DNA of 64,000 bases from an uncultured Clostridia bacterium (GTDB taxonomy: Bacteria > Bacillota > Clostridia > Christensenellales > Borkfalkiaceae): assembly GCA_944328445.1 (NCBI GenBank), contig CALVHO010000001.1:62001-126000 (forward strand). The letters are read 5' to 3'. Each line of letters starts with the position of its first letter. Position 1 is the stretch's first letter. The position numbers were made by a program, and so were the translations under genes. The notes under the pieces were generated by a model. That model worked only from the letters and a program-made list of their open reading frames with translations. It ran no database searches and was not told the origin of the DNA. Below are positions 26,765-35,455 of this stretch, in pieces.

Positions 26765-27841
26765 TCATTTTTCTTCGAGGGGTTTGCGGCCTTCCCGGTC
26801 GGGAAAGGCGGGGAACGGAGCGTGCGGCTCGGTCTGGTACCAATAGGCCGTGCTGCTCCAATCGTCGCTGCGGTTGTTGTTGTGGCCGTGTTCGATGGTC
26901 ACGCGGATGTCCTTTTCAAACATGACGGGGTCGGCGATGTGGTAGCGGTAATAGGTGATCTTACCCTTCCAGTTTTCGCGGCCGCCGAGCAGCAGGCCGT
27001 GGTAGGGCGCGCAGTATTCCTGCTGCGGGCACCAGGCCATGTTGACGTAGTCCTCCGTGCCCGTGCCGTTGAGGGTGGGCTCTTTGTCTCCGTCGATGAA
27101 GATCATGTCGTCCCCCTCCCCCGGCCAGCTCCACCCGTCTCCGCCGTCGAGGTTGTGGATGTTGAGGTTGCAGCCGCAGTAATGCCCGCGGCCCTTGGCC
27201 TCCATGACCACGTAATTGTCCTCCCCGCCGAGGTTTTTGCCGCCGAAGCACCAATCGTCGTGCGAGGCGAAGGCGGATTCGGGCTTGCCTTCGGTGAGGC
27301 ATTCGCGGCGGAACTGCGCGTGGAAGCGAAGGAGGTCGGAAGGGATGCCGTCGTGTTCTTCGTAGTCGAAATAGAAATAGAGGATGAGGGTGCTGTCCCC
27401 GTCGTTTTCCACCGTCACCTTCGCCCCGTCCGAAAAGGGCATCGGCCACCAGCAGTTGAAGCCTTTGCCGTCCTCGGGGCTCATTTGCAGCGGCGCCGAG
27501 ACGAAGTTTTTGCTCATGGCGTGGCCCATGCCGAAGAAGTCGCCGATGGGCGCCTCGACGCTGGGGGAAGCCTCGCCGTCCCAATAAAAGCGGAGGATCA
27601 CGTTGCGCAAGCCGTCCTTTTCGGGCCGCCAGCCCTCCGTGCCCGTGCTCATGAGCGTCATCCAGACGTGGGTGATGATGCCTGCGCCGCGGATGTCGGC
27701 AACGACGGCCGTCTGCCCTTTTTCTATGTAGATACGGTCGTCGTTCCCGCCCGTGCGGTCGTAACTGGATACGCGCCGCCGCCAGCCGCTGCGGGCGCGG
27801 GCGATCCCCTCCAAAGAGTTGAAGTTGCTGCCTGCTTTCAT
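26765..27841 (-). CDS. GH172-family (DUF2961) enzyme, cytoplasmic (candidate exo-alpha-D-arabinofuranosidase)
   Basis: 358 residues, no signal peptide. Double jelly-roll family DUF2961 recognised by LNGTGTEDYVNMAW (E263, conserved catalytic-type Glu), IEAPIGDFFGMGHA-like VEAPIGDFFGMGHA, and TIEHGHNNNRSDDWSSTAYW. GH172 members cleave alpha-D-arabinofuranosides or alpha-D-fructofuranosides. Cytoplasmic location next to an ABC importer means it should act on imported oligosaccharides. Start chosen at ATG 27841 behind AAGGAG (27854-27859); a longer frame to 27886 overlaps the permease gene by 23 bp. Confidence 0.88.
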   Translation of the reverse strand: MKAGSNFNSLEGIARARSGWRRRVSSYDRTGGNDDRIYIEKGQTAVVADIRGAGIITHVWMTLMSTGTEGWRPEKDGLRNVILRFYWDGEASPSVEAPIGDFFGMGHAMSKNFVSAPLQMSPEDGKGFNCWWPMPFSDGAKVTVENDGDSTLILYFYFDYEEHDGIPSDLLRFHAQFRRECLTEGKPESAFASHDDWCFGGKNLGGEDNYVVMEAKGRGHYCGCNLNIHNLDGGDGWSWPGEGDDMIFIDGDKEPTLNGTGTEDYVNMAWCPQQEYCAPYHGLLLGGRENWKGKITYYRYHIADPVMFEKDIRVTIEHGHNNNRSDDWSSTAYWYQTEPHAPFPAFPDREGRKPLEEK

Positions 27842-27863
27842 GGATGCGAAAAACTCCTTGCGT

Positions 27864-28799
27864 TTATTTGATACCGGAAATGGCAATGCCCTGCATGATG
27901 TACTTTTGGAAGACGGCGAAGAGGGTGACGGGGATGACCAGCGCCATCAGCGCCGCCGCCACGACGACGCCGTAGTCTCCCGCCTTGGAGCCGTTGAGGA
28001 TGCGCAAGACCTGCATCACCTGCTGCCACTGCGTGTTTTTGATGATGGTCAGCGTCGGCCACAGGTAGCTGTTCCAGTACCCCATGAAGGTGCTGATGCC
28101 GATGATGACCATGGGCGTGACCGAGAGCGGGATGAAGATGCGCACGAAGATGCCGAACTGGCTGCTGCCGTCGAGGATGGCCGCCTCCTCCACGCTCGTG
28201 GGGATGCCCAGGAAAAACTGGCGGAAAAAGAAGATGTTGTAGGCGCCGGCCGCACCGGGCAGCACCAATCCCCAGAAGGTATCCAGAAGGTGCAGGTCGG
28301 AGACGAGCTTGATGGACGTGAGCAGGATGGTGACGCCGGGGATGAACATCGAGAGCATGACCAGCCCGAACAGCGGCCCCTTGCCCGGAAATTCGAGGCG
28401 GGCGAAGGCGTAGGCGGCCAGCATGTTGATGACCAGCGAGATGGCCACCGCCGTGAGCGCCACGGCCAGCGTGCTGCCGATGGTGGTCATGAAGTCGATG
28501 TTGTACAGTTCAAAAACTTCGCGGAAGTTGTCGAGCGAAAATTTTTGCGGCAGAAAGTGGTTGGGAAGGCTGAAAAGCTCGCGCTTGTCCTTGAAGGCCG
28601 AGGGGATCATCCACACGATGGGGAACACGACGAGCAGGGCGACCAGCGCGCCGATGGCGATGAAGCCCGCTTTGGCCGCCAGCTTGCGCCGCTTGCCGCG
28701 GCGGGCGGGGGCTTTTCCGCTTGCGGGCTGTCCGCTTCGGGCGGGCAGGCCTTCGGCGGCGGGCCGTACGCCCGCGGCGATTCCGTTATCCGTTTGCAT
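27864..28799 (-). CDS. CUT1 ABC sugar importer, permease 2 (MalG type)
   Basis: 311 residues. A Lys/Arg-rich cytoplasmic N-terminus of about 45 residues precedes six TM segments (AGFIAIGALVALLVVFPIVW first). The EAA loop reads IPTSVEEAAILDGSSQFGIF. Typical partner of the permease upstream (11 bp gap). Imports di/oligosaccharides delivered by the binding protein at 29706. The N-terminal extension (APARRGKRRKLAAK) is longer than usual. Confidence 0.92.
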   Translation of the reverse strand: MQTDNGIAAGVRPAAEGLPARSGQPASGKAPARRGKRRKLAAKAGFIAIGALVALLVVFPIVWMIPSAFKDKRELFSLPNHFLPQKFSLDNFREVFELYNIDFMTTIGSTLAVALTAVAISLVINMLAAYAFARLEFPGKGPLFGLVMLSMFIPGVTILLTSIKLVSDLHLLDTFWGLVLPGAAGAYNIFFFRQFFLGIPTSVEEAAILDGSSQFGIFVRIFIPLSVTPMVIIGISTFMGYWNSYLWPTLTIIKNTQWQQVMQVLRILNGSKAGDYGVVVAAALMALVIPVTLFAVFQKYIMQGIAISGIK

Positions 28800-28810
28800 A
28801 CGCCCCTCCT

Positions 28811-29698
28811 TTATGCGTCCTGCGACTTTTCCGAACGCACGATCTTAAAGACGAAAAAGTTCACGAGCGCGATCACGACCATCATCATCAGGGCGCCCGC
28901 CAGTATGGCGTTTTGCGGCTTGTCCCCTTTGAAGTTGTTGACCAGGAACAAGACGGGCGTGGTGGTGTTGTTGGTGGGCCCGCCCTGGGTGATCATCAAC
29001 GGCACTTCAAACATCTGCAAGCCGCCCGCCGTCAGGTTGATCAGCAGCAACACGAAATAGTTTTTCATGTTGGGGATGGTGATGAACACCATCCGCGTGA
29101 AGCCGCCCGCGCCGTCGAGCTCGGCAGCCTCGTAATAGGAGCGGGGGATGTTCAAAAGACCCGCAAACAGCACCAGCGTGTTGTAGCCGAACCCCATCCA
29201 CCACGAGGGGATGATGATCCACACGTACGGCCACAGGCCCTCGGTGGCGAAGGATACGGCGGGCTTGCCGAAGGTGTACAGGATGGAGGTGAACAGGCCG
29301 CCCCCGTAGTTGAGCATCAACAGGAAGATGATGGAGGTGACGATGCCCGAGAGCAGGTACGGCAGGAAGATGAGCACCTTCACCACCCCGCTCACCATCT
29401 TGTTGAGGTTGACCAACACGTTGGCGAAGAGGAACCCCGTGACCACGACGAGCAGCGTGGTGATCGTAGACATGACGAACACGTTGAGCAGCGAGCGCAG
29501 GAACACGGGGTCGCTGAGGATGTAACGGAAGTTGAACAGGCCGCGGAACTCGCCCGTCGTCGAATCGAGGAAGCTGCGCACGATGGACATGACCAGCGGC
29601 GTGAACACGAACACGCAGAGCATGCCCAGCGCGGGCAGGATCATCAGATAGGCGACCCATTTATAGCGGTAGCGGAATTTTTTGCTTTCTCCCAACAA
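28811..29698 (-). CDS. CUT1 ABC sugar importer, permease 1 (MalF type)
   Basis: 295 residues from a TTG start at 29698, placed 7 bp after the binding-protein stop with AGAGGGG as SD; no ATG is available upstream outside the preceding gene. Six TM helices (YLMILPALGMLCVFVFTPLV first) and EAA motif RSYYEAAELDGAGGFTRMVF. Forms a heterodimer with the 27864 gene product. No ATPase gene is in the operon, so a shared MsmX-like ATPase is expected elsewhere. Confidence 0.9.
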   Translation of the reverse strand: MLGESKKFRYRYKWVAYLMILPALGMLCVFVFTPLVMSIVRSFLDSTTGEFRGLFNFRYILSDPVFLRSLLNVFVMSTITTLLVVVTGFLFANVLVNLNKMVSGVVKVLIFLPYLLSGIVTSIIFLLMLNYGGGLFTSILYTFGKPAVSFATEGLWPYVWIIIPSWWMGFGYNTLVLFAGLLNIPRSYYEAAELDGAGGFTRMVFITIPNMKNYFVLLLINLTAGGLQMFEVPLMITQGGPTNNTTTPVLFLVNNFKGDKPQNAILAGALMMMVVIALVNFFVFKIVRSEKSQDA

Positions 29699-29705
29699 CG
29701 CCCGC

Positions 29706-31127
29706 TCACCCCTCTTTCTTCGGGTTGGTGCCCGCCAGTTCGTTGATGGCGATGTCGGTGGTGATCCTGCCGACGGCGTCGGCGAGCTGTTCGGACAGGA
29801 GCGCGTCGACGCGCGCGTTGTTCGCGGGGTCGGCGTTGATGGAGATCCATTCGAGCACGGCCGCATAGCGCAGGGAGATATCGAAGGAGTACAGCGGCTC
29901 GCTGATGGCCTTGGAGGCGACGTCGTTGATCACGTCCAGCCAATCCTGGTACGGGTTGTCCGCCGTCTGCTGTTCGATGTAGGCCTGCACGCTCTTCGTG
30001 ACCGCCGCCTTGCTGTAATGGGCCACTTCAAAATAGCTCGCCGTGCGGGCGGGGTCGGCCGCCAGCAGCCAGTGGATGAAGTTTGCCGCCAGCTGCTGCT
30101 TTTCGGGCGAGGAGGAGGCGGAAACGGCGTACACCCACCCGCCGTTGGTGGCGGTGGCGCCTTCCTTGGAACCCGTGACCGTGGGCACGGGCGCGACGCC
30201 GATGTCGGACGCGATGTCGGGATAGGTGTTGAGGATCTCGGCCACCGACCACGAGCCCGCGAAGGTCATGGCCACGCGGCCGTCACACAGGCCCTGGATG
30301 ATGTCGTTGTAGCCCGTGGGGCTGACGTTGCCCGCGGGGATATAGCCGTTGGAATACAGGTCCCACCAAAGCCGCGCCAGGTTGGCGTAGCCGTTTTCGC
30401 TGCCGTAGCCCTCTGTGGGCGTGTTGATGGCCGAACTGAGGGTGCAGCTGTCCCAGCTGTCGTTGATGGGCAGGTAGCCCGCCGTGTTGTATTGCAGGCC
30501 GACGGTGGACCAGGCCAACGGCAGGCCCGTGGGCAGGCCGAGCACGTAGCGGTTGCGTTCGAGCGAGGGCTTGATCTGCGCGCAGGCCGCGACGAGGGCC
30601 TCCCAATCCCACGACGCGGGATCGGAGGTGACGCCCGCCGCTTGAAGCATGCTCTTGCGGTAGAACAGCAGCGAGGAAGGCTCCGTCTGCTGCGGGTAGC
30701 CGTAATAGACGCCGTCGTAACAGACCATGTCCTTGACGTTGTCGACGATGTCGTCGAAGGCGGCCTGCGGCATCAGGTCGTTCAGGGGGGCGGGATAGCC
30801 GCGCTTGATGTCCCCCGCCAGGTTGCCGTAGGAGACCATGTAGATGTCGGGCGCGTAGCCGCCGTCGCGGGCGGCCTTGATGGCGTTGGTGTAGTCGGCA
30901 TCTTCGTACATGACCATTTCGATCTGGATGCCGTCTTCGAGGTTGGAGTTGAATTCGCGCACCTTCTCGTACAGGTGCTCGTTGCTCCAATCTTCAAAGT
31001 CCTGTGCATAGAACATCAGCGACGTGGCGCCCTCTTCGACGGGGTATTCGTCCTTGTCGCAGGCGGTGAAGGCCGCCGCCGAGAGCGCCAACAGGGCGCC
31101 GAGGGCCAAACTGAGGCATTTTTTCAT
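29706..31127 (-). CDS. Extracellular solute-binding lipoprotein of the ABC importer
   Basis: 473 residues. Lipoprotein signal LALSAAAFTACDKDEY, then a family 1 solute-binding fold (YEDADYTNAIKAARDGGYAP; GRVAMTFAGSWSVAEILNTY). Longer than typical maltose-binding proteins, consistent with oligosaccharide ligands. Good SD (AAGGAGG). Directly precedes the two permeases, so it is the specificity subunit. Confidence 0.93.
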   Translation of the reverse strand: MKKCLSLALGALLALSAAAFTACDKDEYPVEEGATSLMFYAQDFEDWSNEHLYEKVREFNSNLEDGIQIEMVMYEDADYTNAIKAARDGGYAPDIYMVSYGNLAGDIKRGYPAPLNDLMPQAAFDDIVDNVKDMVCYDGVYYGYPQQTEPSSLLFYRKSMLQAAGVTSDPASWDWEALVAACAQIKPSLERNRYVLGLPTGLPLAWSTVGLQYNTAGYLPINDSWDSCTLSSAINTPTEGYGSENGYANLARLWWDLYSNGYIPAGNVSPTGYNDIIQGLCDGRVAMTFAGSWSVAEILNTYPDIASDIGVAPVPTVTGSKEGATATNGGWVYAVSASSSPEKQQLAANFIHWLLAADPARTASYFEVAHYSKAAVTKSVQAYIEQQTADNPYQDWLDVINDVASKAISEPLYSFDISLRYAAVLEWISINADPANNARVDALLSEQLADAVGRITTDIAINELAGTNPKKEG

Positions 31128-31139
31128 GATCTTTCCTCC

Positions 31140-34100
31140 TTATCGGAACATCGGGTAGAATGTGGATGCGGGCGTGACCTTGACGATCTCGTCCCCCTTC
31201 CAACGGATGGTGTAGGTGACGCCGTTGGTGTGCGTCTCCTGCGTGGTCTCTTCGGGCAGGTCGTAGGTGAGGACGACGGTATCGCCCGCTTTGAGGCCCG
31301 TCAGGTGCGCGAAGTACCCGTCCTCGGTGAGCGTGTAGTCCGCGGCCTTGCCGTTGACCGAGATCTCGTGCGCGGCGGGATCTTTTTCCGCGCGGGACTC
31401 CACCTTGAACAAAGGCAGGCGCAGGTAGACGTCGCGGTCGCTCTTCACTTCGATGCGCAGCGTGCCGCGCTCGCCGCGCTCGGAGACCATCGACAGCCCC
31501 TCCGTTTCGTAGTCGAAGTGCATCATGACGTACGAGGCGTTTTCGCTTTCGTAGACGGTGCGCTTGTAGGCGTCGATCAGCCCCTGCATGACGTGGCAGG
31601 TGACGTCTGTGGTGCAGAACTTGCCGCTGTACGGCGAATCGAAGATCATCGAATAGCCGCCGTTGACGCGGTCCTTCATGTTCCAGGTGGCCGCCGCGCC
31701 CGTTTCGGTGTAGGAGAGGGTGTCCCCCTCGACGAACTGCGCGGGCAGCAGCCTGGCGCGCAGCAGCCGCTCGGGCACATCTGCAAACTCGGTGTAGCCC
31801 TCTTCGACGAGCCACATCGCCAGCTGCAAGGCGTCGGTGGTGGAAGAAGTTTCCCAGCCCTGCGCGCCCGATTCGAGGTCGTGCGTCACGACGCCCGAGG
31901 GCGTGACCAGCCGCATGATGGTGACCCCGTACGAGAGCGCCACGCGGTCGATGTAGTCCTGCCCGCTGCGGCCCGTCCCCGTCACATCATTCTTCCCCTG
32001 ATCGCGCAGTTCCTGCCCGTATTGCAGCATGCCCTGCAACATGTTCTGGTAGGAATGGGTGTGGTTGGGGCCGCTCGCGTAGTTGATGCCGCCGTCGTCC
32101 TTGATGGAATAGGTGTAGTTGTAGTTGACGATGCGCCCCGCCAGCGCGAAGGCGTCCTCGTCTGGTTCGCCGAGCAGGTTTTTGGTCAGCTTGTAGTAGC
32201 GCATGAGCGACTCGGTAAAGCGGCCGTTGGAACCGCAGGAGTCGTAGTAGTTGTTCAGGTCCGCCATGCCGGGCTCGTAATAATCGAACGCCGTCTTGTC
32301 CCAGACCAGGCTGCCAGTGCTTTCTCCGCTTTCTCCGCTTTCTCCGCCTTTCAGCTTTTCGTCGACGGTCTGCACCATCTTGTGGGCCGTTTCGATGGCC
32401 CAGGCCTGCCACTCACCCGTCTCGTACTCGATGATGGCGTTGAGCGCGGCCATCCCCTCGCGCAGGGAGTGCAAATCGAAGAATTTGCCGATGCCCTCCA
32501 CCACGGGCTGGAAGCAGACGCTGTCTTCATTGGAGAAGAACCACTTCGTGTTGTTGAGCATGACGTTTTTGAGGAAGGGATCGATCTCGTTACCCGTGAG
32601 CGCCTGCCAGCGGTACATCGCGTCCATCCACCGCCCGATGTTGTGGCCGTGCCAGTTGTCCATGAACTTGGCCGTGCCGTTTTTGGTCACGTCGGCATTC
32701 CAGACGGGGAAGTAGTTGTTGTCGAAGTTGAGCGAGCCCGAAACGTTCTGCGCCGCCAGGTCGATGGCGAACATCAGGTCGTTTTTGCGGGTGCGCTCGT
32801 CCGCGCCCATGTCTCCCGTGAGCATGATGCGCGTGACGCCCGAGGGCACGGCCTGCTTGGTGTGGGAAGGCGCGGTCGTGGAGACCTTTTGCCCGTCGAA
32901 GGCCAGCCTGTCCACGCAGACGCCGCCCGTCGCCTTCTGCGCGTAGACGAGCATCGGCTCCTTGCCGTCGGGCGAGAGCACGACGGAGGGAGACGCCGCC
33001 CCCTCGCTGCGTTCGCCCGCCCCCACGAGGATGGCCGCGCTGCCGTAGGCGGCGAGCACCTTGTCCGCCTGCGCGACGCCGATCTGCTCGGTCTCGCCCG
33101 CGGACGCGGTGTAAAAGAGGTAGTAGCGCCCGCCCTGTTTGCAAAGGGCCGCGTCTCCGCCCGTGCCCGTCAGCAGCGTTTCGGCCTGCCCGAGGGCGTA
33201 GCTTTCGTTCACGTTCACGGCCGCGCCCGTGAGGACGCCGCCCGCCGCCGAGAGCAGGTACAGCGCGTCGCCCTCGGCATAGAGGGAGGCACGCTCCGCG
33301 CCGCCGAAGGCGGCCGCCTGCGCAAAGCCCGCGTCGGGCGCGGCGGATGCGGCCAGCTTCACGGTGCCGTCTTCGATGTAGGAGAGGTAGATCTTCCCCC
33401 CGCACACGGCCGCGGACGGGTCGGCGAGGGCCCCCTCGCCGAACACGGGGCCGTTGTTGTTCCATTCGATGAGGTCGTAGGAGCGGTACACGTCGATGCC
33501 GCGGCCCGTCTCGCTCTCGGCGTACATCCAGTACACGCCCTTGTAATAGATCACGGACGGCGCGGCCGCGTAGTCGACGGGGTTGACGTAGACGCTTTCG
33601 GCCTCCGCCGCCGCGGGCGGCGCGTATTCTTGCAGTTTGAGGTTTTTGACTTCCGCGTTGCGCATATCGATGAGGTATTCCCTGCCCTTGCGGCCGGTGG
33701 CAAGCTCGAACTTGGCCCACAGCGGGGCGGCGGACAGGTCGTCGTTGAGGTAGACGGCGGCGCGCCCTTCGGCCGCCTCGATCTTGAAGGTGTACCAGCT
33801 TTCGGCGCGCATGGACGCGCTCTTGGTGCCGAGCACGGTGCGCTCCCCGCCCGAAAGTTCGTTCAGCGTCAGGCTCTTTGCGGCCGCGTCGTAGGAGACG
33901 GAGTAGCCGTCCCGCTCGCTCTGCGCGGCGAAAAACACCTCGCCGTCACCCGTCAGGCGCACGTCAAAGGAAAGAACGCTGCCCGCGGGGGCGGAGCCGT
34001 CCGTTTTCAGCACGGCGTTTTCTCCCGCGGCGCGGTAGACGCCGTCCTCGCCGAGCGAGACGTTTTGCAGCGTCCAGCCGTTCCCCTCCGCGGGGACCTC

Positions 34101-34181
34101 GGGGTCCTTGGAGCAGGCCGTCAGCACGGCCGAAAAGCACAAAAGACAGCAGGCGCACAGCGCCGCGAGGCGTTTAATCAT
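31140..34181 (-). CDS. Large lipoprotein with GH43-like propeller and an (alpha/alpha)-like C-terminal region
   Basis: 1013 residues. Lipobox SAVLTACSKD. Residues about 25-180 resemble a jelly-roll/DUF1080-like domain. About 185-440 is a five-bladed propeller with GH43-like phrases (SVIYYKGVYWMYAESETGRG; DPSAAVCGGKIYLSYIEDG). About 460-880 is helix-rich with aromatic clusters (WMDAMYRWQALTGNEIDPFL; EPGMADLNNYYDSCGSNGRF), reminiscent of (alpha/alpha) toroid glycosidases or lyases but not assigned. A GES-GES-GES linker comes from a 9-bp repeat (32321-32347). Probably an extracellular enzyme of the pathway; activity unknown. Overlaps the upstream stop by 8 bp. Confidence 0.6.
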   Translation of the reverse strand: MIKRLAALCACCLLCFSAVLTACSKDPEVPAEGNGWTLQNVSLGEDGVYRAAGENAVLKTDGSAPAGSVLSFDVRLTGDGEVFFAAQSERDGYSVSYDAAAKSLTLNELSGGERTVLGTKSASMRAESWYTFKIEAAEGRAAVYLNDDLSAAPLWAKFELATGRKGREYLIDMRNAEVKNLKLQEYAPPAAAEAESVYVNPVDYAAAPSVIYYKGVYWMYAESETGRGIDVYRSYDLIEWNNNGPVFGEGALADPSAAVCGGKIYLSYIEDGTVKLAASAAPDAGFAQAAAFGGAERASLYAEGDALYLLSAAGGVLTGAAVNVNESYALGQAETLLTGTGGDAALCKQGGRYYLFYTASAGETEQIGVAQADKVLAAYGSAAILVGAGERSEGAASPSVVLSPDGKEPMLVYAQKATGGVCVDRLAFDGQKVSTTAPSHTKQAVPSGVTRIMLTGDMGADERTRKNDLMFAIDLAAQNVSGSLNFDNNYFPVWNADVTKNGTAKFMDNWHGHNIGRWMDAMYRWQALTGNEIDPFLKNVMLNNTKWFFSNEDSVCFQPVVEGIGKFFDLHSLREGMAALNAIIEYETGEWQAWAIETAHKMVQTVDEKLKGGESGESGESTGSLVWDKTAFDYYEPGMADLNNYYDSCGSNGRFTESLMRYYKLTKNLLGEPDEDAFALAGRIVNYNYTYSIKDDGGINYASGPNHTHSYQNMLQGMLQYGQELRDQGKNDVTGTGRSGQDYIDRVALSYGVTIMRLVTPSGVVTHDLESGAQGWETSSTTDALQLAMWLVEEGYTEFADVPERLLRARLLPAQFVEGDTLSYTETGAAATWNMKDRVNGGYSMIFDSPYSGKFCTTDVTCHVMQGLIDAYKRTVYESENASYVMMHFDYETEGLSMVSERGERGTLRIEVKSDRDVYLRLPLFKVESRAEKDPAAHEISVNGKAADYTLTEDGYFAHLTGLKAGDTVVLTYDLPEETTQETHTNGVTYTIRWKGDEIVKVTPASTFYPMFR
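32321..32347. repeat. 9-bp tandem repeat, three units
   Basis: TTTCTCCGC x3 inside the large lipoprotein gene; encodes Gly-Glu-Ser repeats in a linker, with length change possible in frame. Confidence 0.8.
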
Positions 34182-35241
34182 GTTTTTTCCTCCCCGCCGC
34201 AAGGGCGACGGCCGCGCCGACGGTCAGCGGGAGCGCGAACAGCCCGCCCGCGATGCCCGCCGCGGCGTTGCAGCCCCCTTCCTCCGCGGGCGGTTCCTGC
34301 CCGCCGCCGGCCTGCGCATCGGCCTGCAAGGCGTAGTTGCCCGCCGCCACCTCCCGCACCTCTTCGGGCGTCAGGCCGCGGTCGTAGAAGCACACGTCGT
34401 CGAGATAGATGTTCGCGGGGCGGAAATTTCCGCCGAACTGTACGCCCGTCTGCTGCCCGCCGCCGACGGTGATCACGTCGAAATCTTCGGCGTAGCGCAC
34501 GGGCGTTTCCCCCGCGTCGAGGTACATCACGCCGTCGTCCGAGCCCTTTCCCGAGCGCACCACGGCGATGGGTTCGCCGTCGGCATAGATGCGGTACATG
34601 CCGTCGGTAATGGTCATGGCAAAGTGGGTCCAGCGGCTCTCGGTCAGCGCGTAATCGGAGGTATGGATGCACTCGTTGGCGCGGCCGGGCGGCGAATAGA
34701 AGGTCTGCTGGCCCGCGTAGCCGAAGTCGAACCCGATGCCGCAATAGCTGTCCAGCGGCATCTTGCGGTCGGCCTTGAACAGCCAGGCGCTGCGCACGTA
34801 GGGGTTGACGTTGGGCGCAGGGACATCGGCAAACTTGACCCAGGCCGCGAAGCTGTAATCGTCAAAATCGTTGAAAAAACTCACGTCGTCGTAGGAGATC
34901 TCGTACAGGCCTTTGGTGAAAAACACGTCGGAGCCGCGCGCCTCGTCGTAGATGACGGGGATCTCTTCCGAGAACGTTTCCCAGCGCGCGTAGCCCCAGC
35001 CCTCGCTGGCCTCCTCGCTGCCGAAGGCAAAGTCGATATCGGCTTTGAGCACCGTTCCCGTGATCCCGTTGCCGGACTTATCCGTGATCTTGCCGCCCTG
35101 CCCGTCGCCTTCAAAATCCCAGGCGACGGAAAGCGGGCTTTTTTCCTCTTCGGCTGCCGCGGCAGGAACATACGCCGCCGCCCCTCCGAGCAGAAGGGCG
35201 CCGAACGCCACGGACAGCACCGCCGTCAGAAATTTGTTCAT
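34174..35241 (-). CDS. LamG-domain surface protein with GGCN-TM-RKK C-terminus (first gene of operon)
   Basis: 355 residues. Signal peptide (FLTAVLSVAFGALLLGGAAA). One concanavalin A-like/LamG domain (about 40-300: WVKFADVPAPNVNPYVRSAW; YRIYADGEPIAVVRSGKG; IYLDDVCFYDRGLTPEEV). C-terminus EEGGCNAAAGIAGGLFALPL, TM helix, then GRKKHD. Likely a surface glycan-binding or anchor protein. SD AAGGAG at 35250 region. First gene after the triple-operator promoter. Confidence 0.78.
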   Translation of the reverse strand: MNKFLTAVLSVAFGALLLGGAAAYVPAAAAEEEKSPLSVAWDFEGDGQGGKITDKSGNGITGTVLKADIDFAFGSEEASEGWGYARWETFSEEIPVIYDEARGSDVFFTKGLYEISYDDVSFFNDFDDYSFAAWVKFADVPAPNVNPYVRSAWLFKADRKMPLDSYCGIGFDFGYAGQQTFYSPPGRANECIHTSDYALTESRWTHFAMTITDGMYRIYADGEPIAVVRSGKGSDDGVMYLDAGETPVRYAEDFDVITVGGGQQTGVQFGGNFRPANIYLDDVCFYDRGLTPEEVREVAAGNYALQADAQAGGGQEPPAEEGGCNAAAGIAGGLFALPLTVGAAVALAAGRKKHD

Positions 35242-35280
35242 CGCTTTCTCCTTATCACAATGAAACGACACCCGCGCGGA

Positions 35281-35296
35281 ATGATATCGATATCAT
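35281..35296. promoter_or_regulatory. LacI-type operator O3
   Basis: ATGATATCGATATCAT, a perfect 16-bp palindrome with central CG, 40 bp before the first gene of the operon. O2-O3 centres are 116 bp apart (about 11 helical turns). Confidence 0.7.
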
Positions 35297-35396
35297 ACCG
35301 CACGGAAAGATCTCCCCTCACAGAAACGGACCAAGCGGCCGCAAACGCGCGGGCGGCCCGCCGTAAGCGGCGCGCGGTGGCGGCCCGAATGCCGAT

Positions 35397-35412
35397 GCGA
35401 TATCGATATCAT
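35397..35412. promoter_or_regulatory. LacI-type operator O2
   Basis: GCGATATCGATATCAT shares the GATATCGATATC core with O3, differing only in the outer two bases. Centre 31 bp (about three helical turns) from O1. Confidence 0.65.
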
Positions 35413-35427
35413 ATCCTTCAAAAAAAT

Positions 35428-35443
35428 ATGACATCGATATCAT
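35428..35443. promoter_or_regulatory. LacI-type operator O1, at the transcription start
   Basis: ATGACATCGATATCAT, a palindrome with one mismatched pair, begins about 12 bp after the -10 box, so a bound repressor would cover the start site. Confidence 0.7.
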
Positions 35444-35455
35444 CGCGTCAACAAC

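Noticed and set aside
26765..27841. GH172 as a difructose-anhydride/inulin enzyme instead of D-arabinan
   Set aside because: Not excluded by the protein alone, but three DUF4185 genes and the isomerase/kinase pair fit D-arabinose better than fructose, so it is kept as an alternative only.
29682..34472. 1596-codon plus-strand open frame
   Set aside because: Opposite the binding protein and the large lipoprotein; no SD, no domain, composition typical of a GC shadow.
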